NCBI RefSeq assembly: GCF_008122525.1
Contig: NZ_VSRV01000001.1
Span: forward strand, 868,001-932,000
Direction: 5' to 3'
DNA from: Marinomonas sp. IMCC 4694
Lineage (GTDB): Bacteria > Pseudomonadota > Gammaproteobacteria > Pseudomonadales > Marinomonadaceae
Length of the DNA: 64,000 nucleotides
Shown: positions 25,458 to 34,211 of the stretch, one piece after another
Position numbering within the stretch: the stretch's first letter is position 1
How the letters are laid out: each line of letters starts with the position of its first letter
Notes under the pieces: generated by a model
What the model was told of the DNA's origin: nothing
Databases searched by the model: none
What the model saw: only the letters and a program-made list of their open reading frames with translations
Program-made: the position numbers and the translations under genes

Positions 25458-27374
25458 CTATTTTAGATCGTCGAACTCATGATCAACATGAAGATTTATG
25501 GGCAATTTATAGCCAGGCAAACGGATCTCAGTGTCTGTAATAGAGAGGTCTTCACCTTCTAAAACATGAAAACCAAACTTATAGACAGGAAGCATTTCAC
25601 CACGAATCATGGCTTGATTGTAGGCTTCTGCTGCTGTGCATACCGTGGTATTTCTTACTCGGTACGCGTCCAATTGTTCAGGGCTGTAGCGTTTTTCGAG
25701 CATGCTCATCGTGTGCTGGGGTGATAATAAGACCGCCGTCGCGTTGTTGCCACCAAATCCTTTCGAGTTCAATAGCGCCGCTTCAAAATAGTCTTTACCA
25801 TAGTTCTGATGCTTAAGCTGAAAGGCTAAACCGTCTTGGTGTACGTCGTCAGCAATGGTGTGAGAAGTGGTGATGCCGGGTAAGATGCCGTCTTTCCATA
25901 CACCTAATGACAGATGCAGCTGGTCGCCGCCTGCCGTGCCTTGAGAATGGCCAAGAAACGCTTTCATCGCGACAACGGGTATGCCCGTGGCACCAAAGCT
26001 CGTGGCTGCTTTGCTTAATACATGAGATTCAGTAATGCGGTTTTGCGGTGTGCTGGTGCCGTGGGCTTGAATGAACGTGCGTTGGGTTAAGCCATCGTTA
26101 CCAATGATGTTTTGCAGGTAGGCCATGGCTTTGCTCATGGTCAAATAGTTGCCAATACCGGGAGCGGAAATGGATTTCTTATGGCCATCAGCATGAGAAA
26201 AAACCGCTGGAATAGCGCCAAATATTTCGGCCCCCAGCTCAATGGCCAGTTCATCGTCCATTAACAGGGTCCACTGACTGGATTCACCAATCGTGAAACC
26301 GCAGTTTTGCGCAAAAGGCCGGCAGCTTCGAGTGTGGTCTGGTTCCGCCTGATTGCTTATTTTATCTAAGGCGAGCAGAGCCGCGTCTTCCGCTAGGGCG
26401 CCCATTGTTCTAAACCCTTCGATGATTTCAGGGGTAATAGGCGCATCACTGCCACCGACCATTGCTACCCGGATTTTTCCAGACTTAATGCCGGTAATGG
26501 CTTTTTCCAGATTGAAAAAGTACGTCGCGCAGGCGCCAATTGAGGTACCAACATTGCCGACACTGCCTAATAAGTAGGCATTCACAAAGTCGGCCGGCAT
26601 TTGAGCGTAGCCCAGAGGTAGGTGTTTTGATGTGGTGCGTTTGCCCATTAACGCTGACTTGAGCATGCCACCAAATCCTAAATCATCCATTTGCCCAATA
26701 GAGTTGGCGGCGTAGACAGCCATTTGATCAGGGGCGACGGTGTCGCGAATCGTTTCCCAGTCAATGCCGCTGCTCTTAATGGCATCGGAAGCGCCGTAAA
26801 CGGTCATTTGTAACCCACGAGGGTGGTTTCGGCTCTGATACAGCTTGGAAGGGTCGAATCCTGTAGGCAGTTGTCCAGCCGCTTTCACTGACAGGGGACG
26901 GGTGTCTTTTATAAAGGTTTCTAAGTTGCCGTCAACGGTAACCTTGCTCAATGTGTCTGATAATGCTGTGACGTGCCAATTAGTTGGATGAACATTGGGT
27001 AACGAACGAGTTTTTATGGTAAAGCTGAGCTTTTCATCCGTATGGCCTGATTGCAAAGTGGTGGATTTATGCAAGACGACGTGATCAACATCGAATAAGT
27101 CACGATGGATTCGTCGTATAAGCGTCCGAGCCAAAAGCGTTTCTCCGATGCTGTCTACCAGCTCCGTGGCGTCCATGGCGTCGCCGCGGTCAGTGTACCA
27201 AAGGCCATCTTTGTATTGTGCCATATTGGTAATAGTAGCAAGGTCAAGAAGAACGTCCTGCTGAATTGAGCTTGGCAGAAGATCAAAAACAATACGGCGA
27301 TAAGCTTGATGGGAAGAAGTACGACCAGCCGAATTGATTCCGCCAAAGCCAACGATAACAGGTAAACGGGCCAA
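25458..27374 (-). CDS. fabY: Beta-ketoacyl-ACP synthase FabY
   Basis: A 638-residue single-chain ketoacyl synthase opening MARLPVIVGFGGINSAGR, like FabY of Pseudomonas aeruginosa (about 634 residues). FabY starts fatty acid synthesis by condensing acetyl-CoA with malonyl-ACP and can replace FabH. Catalytic residues are visible: Cys282 in SIGACATYFFN, His438 in QAHGTSTPQNR, and His476 in KAFLGHSQGT after Lys471. It is much longer than FabB or FabF because of an N-terminal extension of about 200 residues. It is monocistronic and convergent with the LysR gene. Whether fabH exists elsewhere cannot be seen. Confidence 0.9.
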   Translation of the reverse strand: MARLPVIVGFGGINSAGRTSSHQAYRRIVFDLLPSSIQQDVLLDLATITNMAQYKDGLWYTDRGDAMDATELVDSIGETLLARTLIRRIHRDLFDVDHVVLHKSTTLQSGHTDEKLSFTIKTRSLPNVHPTNWHVTALSDTLSKVTVDGNLETFIKDTRPLSVKAAGQLPTGFDPSKLYQSRNHPRGLQMTVYGASDAIKSSGIDWETIRDTVAPDQMAVYAANSIGQMDDLGFGGMLKSALMGKRTTSKHLPLGYAQMPADFVNAYLLGSVGNVGTSIGACATYFFNLEKAITGIKSGKIRVAMVGGSDAPITPEIIEGFRTMGALAEDAALLALDKISNQAEPDHTRSCRPFAQNCGFTIGESSQWTLLMDDELAIELGAEIFGAIPAVFSHADGHKKSISAPGIGNYLTMSKAMAYLQNIIGNDGLTQRTFIQAHGTSTPQNRITESHVLSKAATSFGATGIPVVAMKAFLGHSQGTAGGDQLHLSLGVWKDGILPGITTSHTIADDVHQDGLAFQLKHQNYGKDYFEAALLNSKGFGGNNATAVLLSPQHTMSMLEKRYSPEQLDAYRVRNTTVCTAAEAYNQAMIRGEMLPVYKFGFHVLEGEDLSITDTEIRLPGYKLPINLHVDHEFDDLK

Positions 27375-27521
27375 TTCAATTTCCTCGTTTTAAGAGTGGG
27401 TAAAATATTACGGTATTGTAATGAAGGGGGTGACGCATAGCCACCCCTGCACAACGTAAATTCGTCACAATAAGAGACAATTTACGGTGTTTAACCGCTG
27501 TTTATTCAGCACAATAGCTGT

Positions 27522-28475
27522 TTAGGGTTGCTCTGGTTTGACTTGAATGCGATTAAAGCGCCAGAGTTTGTTGTAGTTTATTAGGCTTTCAATTTCTTCA
27601 ATGTAAGCTTGGCCACGTTCCGAATAATGCTGAAGACCCTGGGATAACGCGAGCCCAGTAATAATGTCATTTTTTTGGCGCAATTGAGCGCGTTCCGCTC
27701 TGAGTTGCTTGTAGGCGGCGTTGGTATTTAAGTTGTCAATGTAGGCAAACACCGATTCGCGAGCATCGTTAAACTTACGAACTTCGTGGTCGGCATCGCT
27801 GTCTCTTGATTCAGGTACTAGGCCGCAGCCTTTACGAAAACACCATTGACCAAAGTAATTGTTGCCTTGAGTCGCAAACCGCGACATCCCCCAAGCCGAT
27901 TCGTTAGCGGCTTGAGCCAGTACCAGTGACGCGGGAATGATGTCGAGTCGGTTTAATAAGGCTTTTATATCGTCTTTATTGTAGCTTTCCAGCGGCGCCA
28001 GTTTATGGTCTTGACGCAGCTGCGATACCCATTTTATGTCTTTAGTCGTCAGTGTTGTTTGGTTGTTTAGTAAAGTGTTTAAGCGTTCTCTGTCTTTTAG
28101 GATGAGTGTGTTTTTCTCATTAATGAAAGGCGTTAAGAAACTAAAAAATGCTTGCTTACGTTCTTTTATATCTACAATCGCCGCAAAGTCAGGGCTGTCT
28201 TTTGGGATAGGGTGGGATTTGAAATAACTTTTTTCATCAGACGTGGCTTCGCCTGCTTCTTGTTGAGGTGAATTGGGTTGTGTTGTTTTCTTTATGGGGG
28301 GGGGTATTGTGTTTTGATGTGACGGCGCAGTGTCCTGCGCTGGTTCGTTTTGCTCAGTTTGCTTTTGAATATGGGCTTGTTTTGTCTGATTTTGCTCATT
28401 TTTTAGGGCGGTTGCTTTCATCCACAGCACGATGATAAGCGCAAATGAGATCACCCAGAGAATTTTCTTTTCCAT
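27522..28475 (-). CDS. Bax-like glucosaminidase domain protein
   Basis: A 317-residue protein with an N-terminal membrane anchor (ILWVISFALIIVLWMKA). A low-complexity Gln/Pro/Thr linker of about 60 residues follows, then a glucosaminidase-type domain with the likely catalytic Glu in AQAANESAWGMSRFA. It resembles E. coli Bax and probably trims peptidoglycan at the outer face of the membrane. ATG 28475 is used; a TTG at 28487 in frame is the alternative, and neither has a good ribosome site. The linker contains a run of nine C residues in the coding strand (G on plus, 28296-28304), a possible slippage point upstream of the catalytic domain. Confidence 0.82.
   Translation of the reverse strand: MEKKILWVISFALIIVLWMKATALKNEQNQTKQAHIQKQTEQNEPAQDTAPSHQNTIPPPIKKTTQPNSPQQEAGEATSDEKSYFKSHPIPKDSPDFAAIVDIKERKQAFFSFLTPFINEKNTLILKDRERLNTLLNNQTTLTTKDIKWVSQLRQDHKLAPLESYNKDDIKALLNRLDIIPASLVLAQAANESAWGMSRFATQGNNYFGQWCFRKGCGLVPESRDSDADHEVRKFNDARESVFAYIDNLNTNAAYKQLRAERAQLRQKNDIITGLALSQGLQHYSERGQAYIEEIESLINYNKLWRFNRIQVKPEQP
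28296..28304. repeat. Nine-G homopolymer inside the Bax-like gene
   Basis: Nine G residues in a row on the plus strand, coding for three prolines (IPPPIK) on the minus strand. Gain or loss of one base would shift the frame before the enzymatic domain. Confidence 0.9.
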
Positions 28476-28655
28476 AAACAACCACAAGTATCCAATATTA
28501 ATAGCCAGTCAATCACACTAAGCAAGGCTTAGACAACAGGATGGCAAATGAAAAAACAACATTATTATCCTAAAAAAAAACCTATTTTAACAGAGTTTAG
28601 CCTAGGCTTCTTTAATTTGCCTTAATTCCTATTGTCCAGCTTGCTTGATCAGTCA

Positions 28656-29624
28656 TTAGAACAGTGTGCTTGGGCCGGCAGGAATGATTTGAGTCGGGTT
28701 GATGTTTTTGTGACTGTAATAATAATGGCGTTTTATGTGCTGGATATTCACCGTTTTAGCAATGTTTGGCGTGTGGTATAGGCGCTTCATGTAAGCGTTT
28801 AGTTTTGGGTAATCTATAATGCGTTTTAGATTGCATTTAAAGTGACCAAAATACACCGCATCAAATCGAACTAATGTGGTGAAAAGCCGCCAATCGGCTT
28901 CTGTTTGTGTTTCTCCCAGCAGATAAGACTGAGCGTCCAAGGTCGCTTCCAAAAAATCTAATGTGTCAAATAGAGGCGTTAATGCTTCCTCGTAAGCCTC
29001 TTGTGTCGTGGCAAAGCCGCATTTATAAACACCATTATTGAGTGTGTGGTAAATGCGTTCGTTAAGGGTGTCAATCGCGTCGGCTTTTTCAGCGGGATAG
29101 AAGTCTAGGGTGTTGCCGGTTAGATCGTTAAAGGCGCGGTTTAAGATACGAATGATGTCTGATGATTCGTTCGAAACGATGGTGTGGTCTTGTTTATCCC
29201 ATAAAATGGGGACAGTGACTCGGCCGCTGTATGCGGGCTTTGCTTTGGTGTAAAGCTGATGAGCGAAATGGAAATAGTGGATCGGGTCCCCCATGTCGGT
29301 GTGAGCATCGGTAAAGCGATCGTCTTGTTTGAGCTCCCAGCCATGAGTAAGCATGTCAGGGTGCACGCAACTCACGCTGATGAGGTTTTCTAGTTGTTTT
29401 AGTTGAATGAAGATCAGCGCGCGGTGGGCCCATGGGCAAGCAAGCGAGACGTACAAATGGTAACGTCCAGCGTGTGCAGGGAAGTGGCTTGGGTTGTTCG
29501 GGTCGCATTGGTTGGTTGGGTAAATCCAGTGTCTGAATTCGGATTCACTGCGAATAAATTTGCCTTTACTGGCTTTGGTGTCATACCACTGGTCGACCCA
29601 TTGGCCTTCTACGAGTAACCCCAT
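28656..29624 (-). CDS. yqjG: Glutathionyl-hydroquinone reductase (YqjG/ECM4 family)
   Basis: A 322-residue omega/xi-class glutathione transferase-like enzyme that reduces glutathionyl-hydroquinones. The thioredoxin-fold N-half carries the catalytic Cys63 in SLACPWAHRAL, preceded by the family RHYHLYVS-like stretch. The C-half has the helical GST domain with YKCGFATTQEAYEEA and ADWRLFTTLVRFD. It is monocistronic. The upstream region contains an inverted repeat, TTGATCG/CGATCAA, at 29704-29724 that may be an operator. Confidence 0.92.
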   Translation of the reverse strand: MGLLVEGQWVDQWYDTKASKGKFIRSESEFRHWIYPTNQCDPNNPSHFPAHAGRYHLYVSLACPWAHRALIFIQLKQLENLISVSCVHPDMLTHGWELKQDDRFTDAHTDMGDPIHYFHFAHQLYTKAKPAYSGRVTVPILWDKQDHTIVSNESSDIIRILNRAFNDLTGNTLDFYPAEKADAIDTLNERIYHTLNNGVYKCGFATTQEAYEEALTPLFDTLDFLEATLDAQSYLLGETQTEADWRLFTTLVRFDAVYFGHFKCNLKRIIDYPKLNAYMKRLYHTPNIAKTVNIQHIKRHYYYSHKNINPTQIIPAGPSTLF

Positions 29625-29750
29625 TGTAGCGTGTCCTGTTGGTTAAGATGGGTTCTATTATTCATTAAAACGACAGACTTTCGGGGCGCTTTATTGGTCG
29701 TATTTGATCGAATGATCCGATCAATAATGATGTTAGTAGGAAAATGGCCA

Positions 29751-29793
29751 CAAAAGTAAAAAACTTGTTCAATCGGTCAGTTTTTTACTTTTG
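29751..29793. repeat. Long perfect inverted repeat upstream of a small RNA promoter
   Basis: CAAAAGTAAAAAACT (29751-29765) and its exact complement (29779-29793) form a 15-base inverted repeat around a 13-base centre. The right arm ends five bases before the -35 box at 29798. It could be a regulator site or a minus-strand hairpin in the yqjG leader; the arms are too A/T-rich for a typical terminator. Confidence 0.7.
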
Positions 29794-29797
29794 CCTA

Positions 29798-29825
29798 TTG
29801 TACTAGCAAAACACCTGTTTATAAT
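29798..29825 (+). promoter_or_regulatory. Sigma-70-type promoter for the orphan small RNA
   Basis: TTGTAC (29798-29803) and TATAAT (29820-29825), a perfect -10 box, are separated by 16 bases, pointing rightward. Transcription would begin near 29832. No rightward coding gene follows before the terminator at 29958-29982. Confidence 0.65.
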
Positions 29826-29831
29826 CATGCT

Positions 29832-29982
29832 ATTGACAGAACATTGCGGTGTATGACACGTTTTTGTCGTCGCTCAATTACGGTGCCAACGTGGTGTAAC
29901 AGTTCGCTTTTATGGTGAATGCCTATAGCCATAAAAGTCTCTGTTACGAGGGGGAATGGGGAGCTTTTAGCTCCCCTTTTTT
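29832..29982 (+). ncRNA. Candidate orphan small RNA (about 150 nt)
   Basis: Between a good rightward promoter and a rightward terminator lies about 150 bases without a supported reading frame. It includes a long hairpin: GTAACAG (29896-29902) pairs with CTGTTAC (29941-29947), and CTTTTATGG (29907-29915) pairs with CCATAAAAG (29929-29937), with a small internal loop between. A smaller GACA/TGTC hairpin is near 29854-29867. Both flanking genes run leftward, so the terminator cannot serve them. I do not recognise the RNA: it does not read as 6S, tmRNA, Spot 42 or an Rsm-type RNA. Its ends are inferred. Confidence 0.6.
29958..29982 (+). terminator. Rightward intrinsic terminator of the small RNA
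   Basis: GGGGAGCT (29958-29965) and AGCTCCCC (29969-29976) around a TTT loop, followed by six T residues. The T tract is only on the plus strand. It abuts the stop codon of the leftward EamA gene. Confidence 0.88.
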
Positions 29983-30886
29983 ATGGGTTTGTCACGTCAG
30001 ATCGGGCGTTGGACTGAGCATTGAATGTCTGATTGAACTTACCGGTGAATTTATCATTCACCCACAACGCAAGTAAGATAATTCCTCCTCCGATGCTTAA
30101 ACGCAGAATGTCGGCATCACGGTTCCAAAAAACCACATTGACAATAATGCCCGCTGGAATGAGTAAGTTGTTGGCCACAGCTAGGGTGCCAATGTTGACC
30201 ATGGTGGCGCCTTTGTTCCAAGCAAAATAGCCAATGCCTGACGCGACTATGCCCAAGTACGTCAAAATCGACCATTGCAATGTTGTGGTGGGGAGTTTGT
30301 CTGGGTTTCCAAGCAGAATATAGCAGGGTATGACCACGGCCAATGCCCCCAAGAAAAACCAGCCAAAGACGGTGCGCTGAGGAAGGTCAGGGCGCTCTTT
30401 GGCGATTAAGCGTTTGTAGCCTACCTGCCCGGCTGCAAAGCAAAGATTGGCGCATTGTACGATAATCAGCCCTTTAATAAAGCCTTCATCAATCCCTTGG
30501 TAACGAATAGCCACTGCGCCTAAAATCGCAATCAGTGCACTGAAAGCAAAGCCGATATTGAGGCGACGGTCCAGCATGTCATTAATGAGCGTAACGTAGA
30601 GGGGCGTCATCACCGTAAACAAGAGCACTTCAGGCACAGACAAATACAGGAACGACTGGTAGTAAAATCCATACATTATGCCCAGTTGTAAGGCACCACA
30701 TACCATCAATTTTAAAGCGATATTGGCTTCAATCTGACGCAACTTCAGAAACGGTAAGAAAATTACCGTCGCCAAGGCGACACGCATAAGAACAGAAAAC
30801 CAAGCGTCCACTTGGCCGGCGAGATACACGCCGATTAAGCTAAATGAAAACGCCCACAAGAGAGTGACGGCAATGAGTATTGGCAT
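29981..30886 (-). CDS. EamA/DMT family transporter
   Basis: A 301-residue inner-membrane protein with ten predicted helices formed by two EamA repeats, the drug/metabolite transporter pattern. Recognisable parts are WAFSFSLIGVYLAGQVDAW near the start, and SILTYLGIVASGIGYFAWNKGA, a YojE/RhaT-like turn, in the second repeat. The substrate is unknown. No gene partner is within 140 bases; modC downstream ends separately. Confidence 0.85.
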   Translation of the reverse strand: MPILIAVTLLWAFSFSLIGVYLAGQVDAWFSVLMRVALATVIFLPFLKLRQIEANIALKLMVCGALQLGIMYGFYYQSFLYLSVPEVLLFTVMTPLYVTLINDMLDRRLNIGFAFSALIAILGAVAIRYQGIDEGFIKGLIIVQCANLCFAAGQVGYKRLIAKERPDLPQRTVFGWFFLGALAVVIPCYILLGNPDKLPTTTLQWSILTYLGIVASGIGYFAWNKGATMVNIGTLAVANNLLIPAGIIVNVVFWNRDADILRLSIGGGIILLALWVNDKFTGKFNQTFNAQSNARSDVTNP

Positions 30887-31027
30887 GTTTTGTAGTCCTG
30901 AAAATAATTTCGCCGAGTGTACCGATTTCTGAGATGCGGGTAAAACAGTTTACTTGATTTGTATGACGGGTTTACGGGTGGTTTTTTTGTTCTTTTTAAG
31001 GCCGTTTTTGCGTGTGTTCTGGTTGAA

Positions 31028-32161
31028 CTAGCGTACTAAGGCAACGGATTTGATCTGCGCCACCACGGATTGGCCTTTTTTTAGCGATAAGCGATGTGCC
31101 GACAAAGCGGTAATGCGCGCCAATACGGGGGTGTGACCAACGAGCAAACGCACCATTACTTTACTCGGGTCCTGCGGGTCATTTTCAATGTCATCGATGT
31201 GTGCGGATAAGCGATTAAGAACGCTGGAATCTACCGGTTCGCTCAGCGATATAGTGACGTCTCGGGATGGAATGCGAACACGGACGGCGTCGCCTATTTT
31301 TTCTTTCCCTTGCTTGAATGCGAGAGTTTGCTTATTTGGATTTTGATCTTGATCTGCAATGCTAAGCCAAGACAGCCCCCAGCGATCCTCTTGGCGCACA
31401 ATGGTACCAGACACCACAACGCTGGCCCCCTGATGCCGAGAAAAAGAGGTGCCCAGTTTCCCCAGCAAGGTGTGGGTATCCCCTTGTTCGACGGCGCGAC
31501 CTTTTTCCAGTAGTACCATGTGGTCGGCCAAACGAATCACTTCTTCCAGTGAATGGCTAACGTACAGAATAGGAATTCGGGCAGATTGGCACAGCTGTTC
31601 TAAGTACGGCAGGATGTCTTGTTTGATGGTCTCATCGAGGGCGGATAGGGGTTCGTCCATTAACAGTAATTTAGGTTGTATTAACATGGCCCTTGCCATG
31701 GCTACCCGTTGGCGTTCGCCGCCAGAAAGTTGGTCTGGATAATGGGATAAAACGGCTTTTATATTGAGCAGTTGGACGATTTCGTTGTACGAAACAACCG
31801 ACTGAAAGGGATCGGCTCGTTTTATCGCAAACTGTATGTTTTCGCCAGCCGTTAGATGCGGGAATAGATTGGCATCTTGGAAAACGTAGCCGATGGGGCG
31901 CTTGTGTGCAGGCCGGAAATACCCTGGTTGTTGCCAAATTTCACCATTTAAACTGAGGGTGTTTTCTGTGTTGTTTCTGTTGTTTTTTTCTAGTCCGGCT
32001 AGACAGCGTAACAAGGTGGTTTTGCCTGAGCCGGAGGGTCCAAATAAAGCGGTGACACCGGAATTTGGCAAGGCTAAATCCAGATCAAGAGAGAAACTCC
32101 CTTGTTCGTTGTGGTGTTGAGCCACTTTAATGATCAGCGTATTGTTTTTTATAGATGACAT
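31028..32161 (-). CDS. modC: Molybdate ABC transporter ATPase ModC
   Basis: A 377-residue ATPase with Walker A GPSGSGKTT (41-49), the signature LSGGERQRVAMARA, Walker B KLLLMDEP, and a C-terminal MOP domain from about residue 300 that binds molybdate and regulates transport. Its ATG overlaps the modB stop by one base (TAATG), so translation is coupled. It energises molybdate import for molybdenum cofactor synthesis. Confidence 0.95.
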   Translation of the reverse strand: MSSIKNNTLIIKVAQHHNEQGSFSLDLDLALPNSGVTALFGPSGSGKTTLLRCLAGLEKNNRNNTENTLSLNGEIWQQPGYFRPAHKRPIGYVFQDANLFPHLTAGENIQFAIKRADPFQSVVSYNEIVQLLNIKAVLSHYPDQLSGGERQRVAMARAMLIQPKLLLMDEPLSALDETIKQDILPYLEQLCQSARIPILYVSHSLEEVIRLADHMVLLEKGRAVEQGDTHTLLGKLGTSFSRHQGASVVVSGTIVRQEDRWGLSWLSIADQDQNPNKQTLAFKQGKEKIGDAVRVRIPSRDVTISLSEPVDSSVLNRLSAHIDDIENDPQDPSKVMVRLLVGHTPVLARITALSAHRLSLKKGQSVVAQIKSVALVR

Positions 32162-32859
32162 TAAAATACATCGCTGGTTTTAGAGTGGCGGGGGCGTCGT
32201 TTTTGAGCTCGATACAAAAGCGTCAGTACCACAAAGGCAAAGGCGATCATTAAGATCGACAATGTGTGAGCGTGTCCGTATTCAAGGGCTTCAACGTGAT
32301 CGTATATTTGCACCGAAATAACACGAGTTTCATTAGGAATGTTCCCGCCAATCATGAGCACAACACCAAATTCGCCAACCGTATGAGCAAAGCCCAGCAC
32401 CGCGGCGCTGAGATAGCCGGGTTTTGCCAGTGGCAGCACCACATTAACAAAGGTGTCCAACGGCGAAGCGCGAAGTGTCGCAGCGGCGTCCAATGGGGAT
32501 TCTCCTACAGCAATAAAAGCGTTCTGGATGGGTTGTACCACAAAGGGTAAAGAATGCAGCATGGACGCCACAACCAAACCAGAAAAGCTGAACGGCAACG
32601 GCGTGATACCTAAAGACTCAAGCCATTGCCCCATGGCGCCTTGCGGTCCAAGGAAGATCAATAAATAAAACCCCAATACTGTGGGTGGCAGTATTAAGGG
32701 CATGGCCACAATGGCATTTATTGGGCCTTTTAACCATGACTGGGTTCGAGCTAACCACCAGGCGATGGGCGTGCCGATGATCATTAACAATACGGTCACT
32801 ATGGTGGCGAGCTTTAAGGTCAGCCAGATAGCGTCCAGGTCTTCTGAACTGAGTGACAC
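32161..32859 (-). CDS. modB: Molybdate ABC transporter permease ModB
   Basis: A 232-residue permease with five or six helices. Its cytoplasmic EAA loop includes AAATLRASPLDTFVNVVLPLA (about 124-144), and the family segment GFAHTVGEFGVVLMIGGN is present. The start is GTG 32859 with a full AGGAGGA ribosome site eight bases upstream. It is the middle gene of modABC, coupled to modC by a one-base overlap. Confidence 0.95.
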   Translation of the reverse strand: MSLSSEDLDAIWLTLKLATIVTVLLMIIGTPIAWWLARTQSWLKGPINAIVAMPLILPPTVLGFYLLIFLGPQGAMGQWLESLGITPLPFSFSGLVVASMLHSLPFVVQPIQNAFIAVGESPLDAAATLRASPLDTFVNVVLPLAKPGYLSAAVLGFAHTVGEFGVVLMIGGNIPNETRVISVQIYDHVEALEYGHAHTLSILMIAFAFVVLTLLYRAQKRRPRHSKTSDVF

Positions 32860-32870
32860 GGTATTTCCTC

Positions 32871-33614
32871 CTATTCTGCGTAACCCATGTTAATGATCTG
32901 AGCCTGTGTGTCTGCACGCATCAAAAATGTCATAAACGTGGCGGCTAAGGCTTTGTTTTCTGATCTCGATAGTATTACGCCCCCTTGGTTGATGGGGCGG
33001 TACAGTTTAGTAGGGATATCTTTGGTATACCCTGTGATGCGGCCTGAGCGCACTTGCGAGAGCGCGACAAACCCAAGGTCGGCATTTTGTGAGTAAACAA
33101 ATTGGTAGGTCTGGCTGATGTTTTCACCCTGAACCCGTTTGGATTCCGTACTGTCCCACCGTGTTAAGTGTTTCAATACGTCTTCAGCGGCTTTGCCATA
33201 AGGCGCCAAAGTAGGGTTGGCAATGGCGATACGATTGGCGTTGACGACGGCGGCTTCAAGTGTCAGTGCGTTTATCGGCTTTACTGACCAAAGCACCAGC
33301 TTGCCTTTGGCGTAAATAGTCAGGCTGTCAGGAAGGGCTAATTGTTCCTTACTGAGCGCGCGTGGCTTGACCAGATCGGCCGACAAAAAAACATCGAATG
33401 GGGCGTTGTTTTTGATTTGCGCATAAAACTTCCCAGAGGAGCCAAAGGACAGTCGAAGTGAGTGCCCAGTTTCTTGTTTAAACTGCGTCGCAATTTTTTT
33501 AATAGGGGCAATGAAGTTAGATGCGACAGCGATACTTAACTCCCCCGCAACTGACCGGGATGGCATCACAATGAGCAGTGTCGTGAGCAAAAACACGCTC
33601 AAAGCCCTCCCCAT
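32871..33614 (-). CDS. modA: Molybdate-binding periplasmic protein ModA
   Basis: About 247 residues with a signal peptide (MGRALSVFLLTTLLIVMPSR, cleavage near SVAG-EL). The ModA fold follows: LSIAVASNFIAPIKKIA, SFGSSGKFYAQIKNNAPFDVF, and LGFVALSQV. It captures molybdate or tungstate for ModBC. The start is uncertain. ATG 33614 gives the cleanest signal peptide but lacks a good ribosome site. GTG 33641 and TTG 33701 are in-frame alternatives, and the last would overlap the upstream Rieske gene. Confidence 0.9.
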   Translation of the reverse strand: MGRALSVFLLTTLLIVMPSRSVAGELSIAVASNFIAPIKKIATQFKQETGHSLRLSFGSSGKFYAQIKNNAPFDVFLSADLVKPRALSKEQLALPDSLTIYAKGKLVLWSVKPINALTLEAAVVNANRIAIANPTLAPYGKAAEDVLKHLTRWDSTESKRVQGENISQTYQFVYSQNADLGFVALSQVRSGRITGYTKDIPTKLYRPINQGGVILSRSENKALAATFMTFLMRADTQAQIINMGYAE

Positions 33615-33679
33615 GGCATTAACAAAACGGTAAGACTTCACGGCTTCGCTCTTGATGAATTGTCTGAGTGGTTGGGTGA

Positions 33680-34066
33680 CTAGGCAATTAATAAATAACA
33701 ATTGCCTTGTTCAATGCCCACTGTGGCTTTTTTTAGATGGCTGCCTTGGCATGGACCGGTAATGCAAGTGCCGTCCAACGGTGAGAAAAGTGCGCCATGA
33801 TGATGGCACTTTAGATAATCTTCGTCGTCGTCTAATACCGAGTCAGACGCTCCATGAAGGGGCTTTTTTTGATGCGGGCATAGGTTTTCGTAGGCAATAA
33901 TTTTGCCTTGCTGCTTGGTCACAACAAAGCGGTATTTTTCTACTTCGATATTAAGCGCCTTGCCTTCAGGAAGATTTTGCGCATTAGGGATTAGATGCTT
34001 ATTAAACACGTGATTACCGCACTTTTTTATAATAAATGTTTTGAAATCATAGTCGACTGGCACCAC
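33680..34066 (-). CDS. Small Rieske [2Fe-2S] protein upstream of modABC
   Basis: A 128-residue protein whose C-terminal 100 residues form a Rieske fold: CPHQKK at about residue 63 and CHHHGALFSPLDGTCITGP at about 87. That gives the two Cys-X-His ligand pairs, plus two extra cysteines in the second loop. It resembles NirD-like or stand-alone Rieske ferredoxins; the redox partner is unknown. The GTG start at 34066 has no clear ribosome site; GTG 34009 would still leave a whole Rieske domain. It lies directly upstream of modA on the same strand and is probably in the same transcript. Confidence 0.78.
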   Translation of the reverse strand: MVPVDYDFKTFIIKKCGNHVFNKHLIPNAQNLPEGKALNIEVEKYRFVVTKQQGKIIAYENLCPHQKKPLHGASDSVLDDDEDYLKCHHHGALFSPLDGTCITGPCQGSHLKKATVGIEQGNCYLLIA

Positions 34067-34211
34067 AAAAAAAGCGCAACAAATCGACTACATAAAACGC
34101 TTGTAATCAACGCACTCTAAAGTGCGATGAGTGATGAGTCAATATGTAAGAATTGTGTTAGTTTTTAACGGGCGTTGCTTGCGTGCAGTAAGCTCCCTAT
34201 ACTTGACGCAT

